In this document: one piece after another, positions 1 to 5,136 of the stretch
Position numbering within the stretch: the stretch's first letter is position 1
Layout of the letters: each line of letters starts with the position of its first letter
Source: JARRNO01 sp037384885
GTDB lineage: Bacteria > Acidobacteriota > UBA4820 > DSQY01
Direction: 5' to 3'
Assembly (NCBI GenBank): GCA_037384885.1
Contig: JARRNO010000134.1
Location: 1-5,838, forward strand
DNA: 5,838 nt
Made by a program: the position numbers and the translations under genes
The notes under the pieces: generated by a model
Seen by the model: only the letters and a program-made list of their open reading frames with translations
Told to the model about the DNA's origin: nothing
Database searches by the model: none

Positions 1-61
1 AAGCGCGGCCGCGGCCGAATCGTCGCCCGCGACAGGGGATAGGCCTCCCCGCAACCCCACC
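1..61. other. Window edge, no gene resolved
   Basis: This short GC-rich edge cannot be assigned. On the plus strand all three frames reach a stop soon (at 40-42, 61-63 and 71-73), so the 3' end of a plus-strand gene coming from the left is possible. On the minus strand an ATG at 79-81 opens a frame that runs off the window at base 1 (begins MRVQVVKVGL), but no Shine-Dalgarno sequence precedes it and it would overlap the promoter-like sequence on the other strand. I see no repeat, tRNA or other recognisable element here. Confidence 0.3.
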
Positions 62-93
62 TTGACGACTTGAACGCGCATTTATGCTAAAAT
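62..93 (+). promoter_or_regulatory. Candidate sigma70-type promoter for the small RNA
   Basis: The sequence shows TTGACG at 62-67 as a -35 element and TAAAAT at 88-93 as a -10 element. The latter is preceded by TG at 85-86, which makes an extended -10 (TGCTAAAAT), and the patch is clearly AT-rich compared with its surroundings. The 20-base spacer is longer than the optimal 17, which is the main weakness; the extended -10 could compensate. A start site 6-7 bases after the -10 falls at about base 100, exactly where the first strand of the predicted RNA stem begins. That coincidence, together with the terminator at 229-254, raises confidence. Confidence 0.45.
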
Positions 94-99
94 CACGGC

Positions 100-254
100 G
101 AGATCTCCGCGGTACCCGTCTTCATGATTCGGCGTACCGAGTGTAGCCGGTTTCCGGCGCTTTCTCATGCGGAGGATCTTTAAGGGGCTTCAGGAGGAAT
201 GGAGGGCGGCACACCGCCTTCCAACATGAAAGGCGGGCTTTGCCCGCCTTTTTT
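100..254 (+). ncRNA. Candidate structured small RNA, family unknown
   Basis: No family recognised. Seen by eye in the plus strand: stem P1 pairs 100-110 with 169-180 (10 Watson-Crick pairs, one terminal G-U, one bulged G at 175). Inside it, P2 pairs 111-118 with 130-138 (8 pairs, C133 bulged, 11-base loop) and P3 pairs 146-150 with 154-158 (loop TTT), giving a three-way junction. A single-stranded stretch 181-200 contains AGGAGGA. A 9-bp hairpin 201-209/214-222 follows, then a terminator. A promoter-like sequence ends 7 bases before P1. The GGA triplets at 171, 174, 193, 196 and 201 recall CsrA/Rsm-binding RNAs, but most are not in hairpin loops, so this is weak. I did not find the conserved cores of tmRNA, SRP RNA, RNase P, 6S RNA or the common riboswitches. 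No plus-strand gene follows, so a stand-alone RNA is likelier than a leader. It converges with maeB and ends just beyond that gene's stop. Confidence 0.45.
229..254 (+). terminator. Strong intrinsic terminator, plus strand
   Basis: A perfect 10-bp stem pairs 229-238 with 242-251 around a TTT loop (core GGCGGGC/GCCCGCC) and runs into six consecutive T at 249-254. Read on the minus strand the hairpin is followed by only three T, then CATG, so it mainly serves plus-strand transcription and at best acts as a backup for maeB. Its left arm can alternatively pair with the right arm of the preceding hairpin (214-220 with 230-236). Confidence 0.85.
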
Positions 255-267
255 CTCCACCACGATC

Positions 268-307
268 AAGAAAGAAGGCGGCTCCCGGTCACCCCGGAAG
301 CCGCCTT
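268..307 (-). terminator. Intrinsic terminator of maeB
   Basis: About 30 bases after the maeB stop, the minus strand holds a hairpin pairing 299-307 with 275-283 (AAGGCGGCT/AGCCGCCTT). A C/A mismatch follows, then a further four pairs (294-297 with 285-288) and a 5-base loop. On the minus strand it is followed by the broken T-tract CTTTCTT. The plus-strand side has no T-tract, so orientation is clear. It stands almost back to back with the plus-strand terminator at 229-254, which is usual between convergent units. Confidence 0.75.
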
Positions 308-336
308 GTTCGTTCAGGCCTGAGAGACCCTCCGGT

Positions 337-2595
337 TCACAGGTCGCTCTGAGCCTGGTAAGCCGACATGGCCGCCATGTTGGCGATTTCCCGGACGTCG
401 CTGTGGTAGGACACGACGTTGATGGGATAACGAAGCCCCACGATAAACGGGCCGATGACCTCACCCCCGCCGAGGTGCCCCATGAGCTTGTAGGCGATAT
501 TGCCGCTGTTCAAATCGGGGAAGATGAGAACGTTGGCGTCTCCCTGGATCTTTGAATGAGGGAAGTTGGCCTTGCTGAATTCGGGTAGGATCGCCACGTC
601 TCCGTGCATCTCTCCGTCGACGACCAGATCGGGGTATTTCTCGTGCAGCATTCTGACCGCCTCGCGGACCTTGATCGCCTTCGGGTGGTTGTTGTCTCCG
701 AAGTTGGAGAAGGCAAGCAGCGCAATCTTTGGCTCGATGTTAAAATGCCTGGCCATCTGTGCGGCAAGAAGGGTGATTTCAACGAGCTGTTCCGCGCTGG
801 GATCCACGTTAACGGTCGTGTCGCCGCAGAGGAAGACCTTGCCCTCCTTCAGAATCATGTGCATCCCGGCGGCCTTGGTCACACCAGGCTTGAGGGGGAC
901 AAGCGGAAGAACCGTCCGCACGGTGTCCACATAGGCGCGCGTGATGCCCGCAACCATGCCGTCGGCCATGCCTTCCCGCAGCATCATCAGCCCGTAATGA
1001 AGCGGCTTGTGCGCCAGGTAGGCGGCCTTCGTCGGGGTCATGCCCTTGCGGGACCGGAGTTCGTGCAGGGCCGTGGCAAAACGGCCGGAGTGTTCGCTGG
1101 TGGCCGGGTCGTGGATCTCCACCTTGGACACGTCGATTCCCAAAGTCCCTGCAGTCTCTTCGATCACCTCCCGGCGTCCGAGAAGGACCGGCTTGGCGGT
1201 CTGGTCCTCCAAAATCAGGCGGCAGGCTTCGAGGATTTTCGCTTCTTCGCCCTCGGGAAAGACGACGCGCTTCAGGTGGACCTTTGCGCGGGTGGTGATG
1301 GTTCGCATGACTTCGCTGCTCTTGAAGGTCATGCCTTCCAGATGAGCCTGGTAGCCTTCCCAGTCCTTGATGGGATTCAGCGCCACGCCGGTTTCGCAAG
1401 CGGCCTTGGCGACGGCGGGAGCTTCCCAGTAAAGAACGCGCGGGTCAAAGGGCTTGGGAATAATGTATTCCGAACCGAAGGAGAAACGCTGCCCGCCGTA
1501 GGCGCGCGACACGTGTTCGGGCACGGGCTGCTTGGCCAGATCGGCGAGCGCGTGGGCGGCCGCCTGCTTCATTTCTTCGTTGATGGCCGTGGCCCTCACG
1601 TCCAGAGCGCCCCTGAAAATGAAGGGGAAGCCGAGCACGTTGTTTACCTGGTTGGGATAGTCGGACCGCCCCGTGGCCATGATCAGGTCTTTCCGGACTT
1701 CTTTGGCCGCGTCGTAGGGAATTTCGGGATCGGGATTGGCCATGGCGAATACGATGGGCTTGTCCCCCATGGAGCGGACCATGTCCTGCGTCACGAGACC
1801 ACCGACCGAGCACCCCAGGAACACATCCGCCCCCTTCATGGCTTCGGCGAGGGTCCGGAGCTTGGTCTTCTGCGCGAACTGGGCCTTGTATGGGTTCATA
1901 CCTTCCTCGCGTCCCTCGTACACCACGCCCTTGCTGTCCACCAGCAGGATGTTGTCGTGAGACACGCCAAGGCTCTCGTAGAACTTGGTGCAGGCAATGG
2001 CGGAAGCACCGGCCCCCGATACCACGAGCTTGAGCTTGCTGAGGTCCTTGCCGGCGATTTCGCAGGCGTTGAGAAGCGCCGCACCCGAAATGATCGCCGT
2101 GCCGTGCTGGTCGTCGTGAAAGACCGGGATATTCAGCGTCTTCTTGAGCGTCTCTTCGATATAGAAGCATTCCGGCGCCTTGATGTCTTCCAGATTGATG
2201 CCGCCGAAGGTGGGTTCGAGAAGCTGCCCGACCTTAATGACTTCGTCCGCGTCGTGCGTGTTAACTTCGATGTCAAACACATCTACGTGGGCGAACCGTT
2301 TGAAGAGGACCCCCTTGCCCTCCATGACCGGCTTGCCGGCCAGGGCGCCGATATCCCCCAACCCGAGAACCGCTGTCCCGTTGGAGAGCACGGCCACCAG
2401 GTTGCCCTTGTTGGTGTACTTGTAGGCATCCTCCGCGTTCTTCTCGATATGAAGGCAGGGAACTGCTACGCCGGGCGTATACGCAAGGGAGAGATCCCTC
2501 TGCGTCAAACAGGGCTTGGTGGGCACCACTTCCGTTTTGCCTGGCCGCCCTCCCAGATAATGGTACTCCAGAGCTTCTTCGTCTCGAATGGCCAT
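337..2595 (-). CDS. maeB: NADP-type malic enzyme with C-terminal phosphotransacetylase-like domain (MaeB)
   Basis: Cytosolic oxidative decarboxylation of malate to pyruvate, NADP preferred in this family. The 752 residues match the usual MaeB length of about 760. Malic domain, residues 1-430: YTPGVA at 39-44 with the catalytic Tyr39, MEGKG at 91-95 with the probable catalytic Lys94, metal ligands around E136/D137 and HDDQHGTA at 160-167, and the Rossmann loop GAGASAIA at 194-201. The phosphotransacetylase-like domain is at about 440-752 (DGMVAG 545-550, GDTTVNVDPS 591-600). Its FSNFGD (629-634) replaces the Ser-Thr-Lys/Arg-Gly-Ser stretch I expect in active phosphotransacetylases. This agrees with a regulatory, acetyl-CoA-sensing role known for MaeB proteins rather than acetyl transfer. 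The ATG start has GAGGTG seven bases upstream. It lies 119 bases after the preceding gene, so it may be the operon's last gene or have its own promoter; a terminator follows. It probably drains TCA carbon derived from succinyl-CoA to pyruvate. Confidence 0.97.
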   Translation of the reverse strand: MAIRDEEALEYHYLGGRPGKTEVVPTKPCLTQRDLSLAYTPGVAVPCLHIEKNAEDAYKYTNKGNLVAVLSNGTAVLGLGDIGALAGKPVMEGKGVLFKRFAHVDVFDIEVNTHDADEVIKVGQLLEPTFGGINLEDIKAPECFYIEETLKKTLNIPVFHDDQHGTAIISGAALLNACEIAGKDLSKLKLVVSGAGASAIACTKFYESLGVSHDNILLVDSKGVVYEGREEGMNPYKAQFAQKTKLRTLAEAMKGADVFLGCSVGGLVTQDMVRSMGDKPIVFAMANPDPEIPYDAAKEVRKDLIMATGRSDYPNQVNNVLGFPFIFRGALDVRATAINEEMKQAAAHALADLAKQPVPEHVSRAYGGQRFSFGSEYIIPKPFDPRVLYWEAPAVAKAACETGVALNPIKDWEGYQAHLEGMTFKSSEVMRTITTRAKVHLKRVVFPEGEEAKILEACRLILEDQTAKPVLLGRREVIEETAGTLGIDVSKVEIHDPATSEHSGRFATALHELRSRKGMTPTKAAYLAHKPLHYGLMMLREGMADGMVAGITRAYVDTVRTVLPLVPLKPGVTKAAGMHMILKEGKVFLCGDTTVNVDPSAEQLVEITLLAAQMARHFNIEPKIALLAFSNFGDNNHPKAIKVREAVRMLHEKYPDLVVDGEMHGDVAILPEFSKANFPHSKIQGDANVLIFPDLNSGNIAYKLMGHLGGGEVIGPFIVGLRYPINVVSYHSDVREIANMAAMSAYQAQSDL

Positions 2596-2714
2596 ATTCT
2601 TTCACCTCACTTTCCCTTGCCGGGTCAAGGCTTCCCGTTGCGCCTCGAGCTTCCGGGGCGGCGCCTTCACCAGAATCCCGGCGGGGCGCCTTGCTCGGGG
2701 AATGTCCCCCCTGG
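2596..2714 (-). other. Intergenic gap upstream of maeB
   Basis: This is the only sizeable gap between minus-strand genes. On the minus strand it holds the maeB ribosome binding site (GAGGTG at 2603-2608). It also holds a small hairpin just after the upstream stop (2705-2709 with 2697-2701, no T-tract) and two copies of AAGGCGCC (2685-2692 and 2660-2667). A TTGACC in it has no acceptable -10 at proper spacing. I see neither a convincing promoter nor a terminator, so read-through from the upstream genes into maeB is plausible. Confidence 0.4.
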
Positions 2715-2990
2715 TTAGAATTCCTGCCGCTGGATATTGCGCAGCCAGTTATTGGCGAACTCGTTCCTCAAGGCATCGACCCGCTCCCAGTGCCGCGCCA
2801 GCAATGCCTCCCGCGCGCCTGGATCGGCGGGATACTCGGTTTCTCCTTCCTCTAAAAGCACCTGCCGGAGCGCCATGTCTTCAAAGAGTGCGGCCAGGGA
2901 CTGCTTGGCGAGACGCTCGGGGATTTCCCGAAGCAGGGTCTGGAGCCGTCCAAACAGATCGTCCACCGCTTCATCCATGGGATCATACAT
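2715..2990 (-). CDS. Small charged helical protein of unknown function
   Basis: Not recognised. The 91-residue product is rich in Glu, Arg, Leu and Ala, with no signal peptide, membrane segment or Cys. It reads as two likely helices (about 5-48 and 57-88) around a short Pro/Gly break (EYPADPG 52-58). The C-terminal helix is unusual in having two Trp (69, 82) and several Asn/Arg. The ATG lies inside the 3' end of the FHA gene with an 8-base overlap (ATGTATGA), preceded by GAGGA at a 5-base distance, so translation is probably coupled. An alternative ATG four codons later is possible but lacks that spacing. The tight coupling suggests it works with the FHA protein, for instance as a binding partner; this is inference from position only. 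Confidence 0.75.
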   Translation of the reverse strand: MYDPMDEAVDDLFGRLQTLLREIPERLAKQSLAALFEDMALRQVLLEEGETEYPADPGAREALLARHWERVDALRNEFANNWLRNIQRQEF

Positions 2991-3393
2991 GGTCTTCCTC
3001 GTCGGCGGAGAGCCTCATGACAACGTTGCCGATGCGCAGTTCGTCGCCGAGCGACATGCGGGCCTGGTTGACGAGCCTTCCGTTGACAAAGGTGCCGTTC
3101 GTGCTGGCCAGGTCGCGAATCAGGATGTAATCGCGATTATAGAGCTCGATAGCCGCGTGCTTTCTCGATACGAGGGGATCCTGCGGAAAGCTGAGATCGC
3201 ATTCCTGCCGGCCGAGCACCGTTCGAGTTTTCGGCAGAAGCAGCCGCCGGCCCGCCAGCGCTCCGTCCAGGACATCCAGGTAAGCCGGAAACCGGGGCGG
3301 CGGGTTGTTCCGCGTCAGGGCGGGACTTTCCCCTTCGTACGAAATGTGGGTTTCGTCGCTCTCGGGCGGCAACGGGTCCAGTCGTTCAGTCAT
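2983..3393 (-). CDS. Single-FHA-domain protein with acidic N-terminal tail
   Basis: FHA domains bind phosphothreonine peptides and act in Ser/Thr kinase signalling. From this start the protein has 136 residues: a disordered, acidic and Pro-rich tail (1-37), then one FHA domain (about 38-130) with the diagnostic GR at 61-62, SRKH at 76-79 and STNGTFVNG at 97-105, all intact. There is no membrane segment, so it should be cytosolic. The tail carries Thr15 in an acidic stretch (ESDETHISYEGE). The layout recalls actinobacterial GarA/OdhI, where a phosphorylated tail Thr binds the protein's own FHA domain and controls 2-oxoglutarate metabolism; similarity in layout does not prove the same role. Start choice: this ATG has GGAGG five bases upstream and overlaps the preceding stop by 8 bases, whereas an in-frame ATG at 3415-3417 has no ribosome binding site. 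It overlaps the next gene by 8 bases. Confidence 0.93.
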   Translation of the reverse strand: MTERLDPLPPESDETHISYEGESPALTRNNPPPRFPAYLDVLDGALAGRRLLLPKTRTVLGRQECDLSFPQDPLVSRKHAAIELYNRDYILIRDLASTNGTFVNGRLVNQARMSLGDELRIGNVVMRLSADEEDHV

Positions 3394-3748
3394 GGGCGCC
3401 TCCGGCTTCCATTCCAAAACAGGTCTCTGCGGGACGGCCCGTCACGCTCCGGTACCGTCCGCTCAAGGAGGGGACGCCGGGCAGGTCTTCGTCCACCACC
3501 AGCTTTTCGACCCTCAAAAAAGGGACGAAAAAAGTGGAAAGTCCCATGGCCCCCTGGCTGTCCGACGCCTCCTGCCGCATCCAATCCTCGAAGGAAGCCA
3601 GTTCAATTCCTCTGAGCCACACTCCCGCAGCGTCGAGTCCAAGCAGCGCGCCCCAGACCTTTTCGCGCGGTTCGCGAAGGTAGGCCACGACGATGCTCCC
3701 CGCGCCCGGGAACAGCTTCGGAGTCCCGCTCGCGGCCCCTTCACCCAT
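3386..3748 (-). CDS. Uncharacterised small protein, possible Sm-like beta pattern
   Basis: No family assigned. The 120-residue product has no signal peptide or membrane segment. The middle has an alternating hydrophobic strand pattern: SIVVAYLREPREK (18-30), VWGALLGLDAAGVWLRGIEL (31-50), then a short WMRQ-containing linker, then STFFVPFLRVEKLVVDED (71-88). This order resembles Sm/Hfq-like or small beta-barrel folds, but that is a pattern judgement only. The C-terminal part (94-120) is Ser/Gly/Arg-rich and probably flexible. The ATG start has AAAGGG seven bases upstream; an in-frame TTG seven codons earlier (3767-3769) has no ribosome binding site. The gap to the epimerase stop is 33 bases, and the gene overlaps the FHA gene by 8 bases, so it belongs to the same transcription unit. 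Codon use looks like that of its neighbours. Confidence 0.8.
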   Translation of the reverse strand: MGEGAASGTPKLFPGAGSIVVAYLREPREKVWGALLGLDAAGVWLRGIELASFEDWMRQEASDSQGAMGLSTFFVPFLRVEKLVVDEDLPGVPSLSGRYRSVTGRPAETCFGMEAGGAHD

Positions 3749-3781
3749 GAGACAGCCCTTTAGTGCCAAGCCAACGTCCGT

Positions 3782-4180
3782 TCATTCGCGCACTTCCTCC
3801 GTCAGCTCAAGAAGAACACCTCCGGAGCTTTTCGGGTGGACAAAGGCCACTTTCCGGCCGCCCGCCCCGGTCCGCGGCGATGGGTCAAGCAACCGGTATC
3901 CCTTTGCCCCGAGGGCGCCGAGAGCTGCGGCGACATCGGGAACTTCAATACAAATATGGTGCAAACCGGCCCCCCTTTTCGCCAGAAAACGGCCGATGGG
4001 ACCCTCGGGGTCTGTGCTCTCCAGCAGCTCGATGCGGCTCTCTCCGGCTTGGAAGAAAGCGGCCCGGACCGATTCTGAAGGGATGTCTTCCACGCCGCCC
4101 GACTCCAGACCGAGATCGCGGTAAAATTCCGCGGCCGCTTCAAGCGCCTCGACGGCCACGCCGATATGGTCGATCTTCAT
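3782..4180 (-). CDS. mce: Methylmalonyl-CoA epimerase
   Basis: Interconverts (S)- and (R)-methylmalonyl-CoA, feeding the B12-dependent mutase in the propionyl-CoA to succinyl-CoA route. The 132-residue protein is a complete vicinal-oxygen-chelate fold with two beta-alpha-beta modules. The four expected metal-ligand positions are visible: His5 (DHIGVAV), Glu51 (RIELLE), His75 (GLHHICIEV) and Glu125 (LLELTE). The position filled by Gln in the Propionibacterium enzyme is Glu here, which I consider ordinary variation. Typical C-terminal elements are also present (KVAFVHPKSSGGVLLEL). The ATG overlaps the meaB stop by four bases (ATGA), with AAGGCGG six bases upstream, so the two are translationally coupled. 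The mutase itself is not in the window. Confidence 0.96.
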   Translation of the reverse strand: MKIDHIGVAVEALEAAAEFYRDLGLESGGVEDIPSESVRAAFFQAGESRIELLESTDPEGPIGRFLAKRGAGLHHICIEVPDVAAALGALGAKGYRLLDPSPRTGAGGRKVAFVHPKSSGGVLLELTEEVRE

Positions 4181-5136
4181 GGGTTACCGCCTTCCCACCG
4201 GATGCGCCCCAGGATTGTTTCCGTCGCCGAGTATGGATCGGTTTCCCGCGACAGGAACTTTGCGAGGAGCGCCTCCTCTTCCTCGGGACTCAGACTTCGC
4301 TTGCGCAGATCCGCCAGAAACCCTTCGGCCAGAAGGCTCCAGAACTTGTCCCGGTATTTCAGCTTGCGCCGCGCCGCCAGAAGCCGGTGCTCCTTCATGT
4401 ACGCCATGTGGCTGTCCATGGCGGCGATCAGGTCTTCAAGGCCTTCGCCGCGCGCCGCGATGGTCTTGACGATGGGAGGCTCCCACTCCAATTTCTCGGT
4501 AGCCAGTTCCATCATGGCCCGGATTTCTTTTTCGAGTTGGCCGACGCCGTCCCGGTCCGCCTTGTTGACGACGAAGACATCGGCGATCTCCATGATGCCC
4601 GCTTTGATCGCCTGGATGTCATCGCCGAGACCGGGCACCAGGGTCACCAGGACCGTGTCTGCTTCGCGGACGATGTCCACTTCATCCTGGCCGACGCCGA
4701 CCGTTTCCACGAGAACCACGTCATAACCGGCGCTGTCCAGCACCGTCACCACGTCGTCCGTGGCTGTGGCCAAACCGCCCATGTGGCCCCGGGTGGCCAT
4801 GGACCGGATGAACACGCCGTCGTCCAAGGCGGCATCGGACATCCGGATGCGGTCTCCGAGCAACGCACCGCCCGAAAACGCGGATGACGGATCAACGGCG
4901 ACCACCGCGACCCGCGAATCTTTCTTTCGGAAACGCGCGATCAGCCCGTTCACCAGCGTGGACTTGCCTGCGCCCGGAGGGCCGGTGATCCCGATGATCC
5001 TGGCCCGCCCGGCGTTGCGGTACAAGTCTTTCAGGATGTCCATGTATCCGTCGCGGCGATCCTCCACCACGCTCAGAATCCTGGAAAGCGCGCGGATGTC
5101 GCCGTTGAGCATGGACTCAACGAGCGGTGCCGTCAT
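4177..5136 (-). CDS. meaB: Methylmalonyl-CoA mutase-associated GTPase MeaB
   Basis: G3E-family P-loop GTPase that chaperones adenosylcobalamin-dependent methylmalonyl-CoA mutase. It gates cofactor loading and protects or rescues the enzyme from inactivation, acting in the cytosol as a dimer. The 319 residues are full length for the family. Seen: N-terminal helices (1-45), Walker A GPPGAGKST at 52-60, DPSS at 82-85, the switch region around DRIRM (95-99), ETVGVGQ at 144-150 with the metal-binding Glu/base-II motif, and NKAD at 191-194 for guanine specificity. A C-terminal helical dimerisation arm follows (about 240-319). All nucleotide-binding motifs are intact. The ATG overlaps the upstream acyl-CoA dehydrogenase stop by four bases (ATGA), with AAAGGA about six bases before it. 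The pairing with mce strongly supports MeaB over the related ArgK label used in older annotations. Confidence 0.96.
   Translation of the reverse strand: MTAPLVESMLNGDIRALSRILSVVEDRRDGYMDILKDLYRNAGRARIIGITGPPGAGKSTLVNGLIARFRKKDSRVAVVAVDPSSAFSGGALLGDRIRMSDAALDDGVFIRSMATRGHMGGLATATDDVVTVLDSAGYDVVLVETVGVGQDEVDIVREADTVLVTLVPGLGDDIQAIKAGIMEIADVFVVNKADRDGVGQLEKEIRAMMELATEKLEWEPPIVKTIAARGEGLEDLIAAMDSHMAYMKEHRLLAARRKLKYRDKFWSLLAEGFLADLRKRSLSPEEEEALLAKFLSRETDPYSATETILGRIRWEGGNP

Noticed and set aside
1..81. Minus-strand frame from the ATG at 79-81 to the window edge
   Set aside because: The codons look acceptable, but there is no ribosome binding site and only 27 codons are visible; it also conflicts with the plus-strand promoter reading.
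101..116. Overlapping palindromes AGATCT, CCGCGG and GGTACC, like a cloning polylinker (also GCGGCCGC at 5-12)
   Set aside because: They are accounted for by strands of the predicted stems P1 and P2, and the flanks show no vector sequence. Contamination seems unlikely but would be visible in a vector search.
124..183. Nineteen-codon plus-strand frame inside the RNA candidate
   Set aside because: There is no ribosome binding site, the ATG sits in a hairpin loop, and no codon run suggests a leader peptide. A dual-function RNA cannot be excluded.
199..555. Plus-strand frame of 118 codons starting just after AGGAGGA
   Set aside because: The Shine-Dalgarno-like sequence is only one base from the ATG, and the frame runs through two terminators and into the antisense of maeB.
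2603..2634. TTGACC on the minus strand as a maeB promoter
   Set aside because: No -10 element lies at 15-19 bases; a later AT-rich match would overlap the ribosome binding site and the start codon.
2697..2709. Hairpin after the 91-residue gene as a terminator
   Set aside because: It has only a 5-bp stem and no T-tract on the minus strand.
604..2718. Open frame of 704 codons on the plus strand, antisense to maeB
   Set aside because: It lies opposite a fully motif-bearing maeB gene. Its translation is His/Gly/Arg-rich without any recognisable domain, and such long shadows are common opposite GC-rich genes.
3394..3417. Upstream ATG (3415-3417) as start of the FHA gene
   Set aside because: It has no ribosome binding site, whereas the ATG at 3391-3393 has GGAGG at ideal spacing and the same short overlap seen at other junctions.
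3763..4887. Open frame of 374 codons on the plus strand opposite mce and meaB
   Set aside because: It has low-complexity Arg/Pro/Ala/His content, no domain, and lies opposite two genes with complete catalytic motifs.
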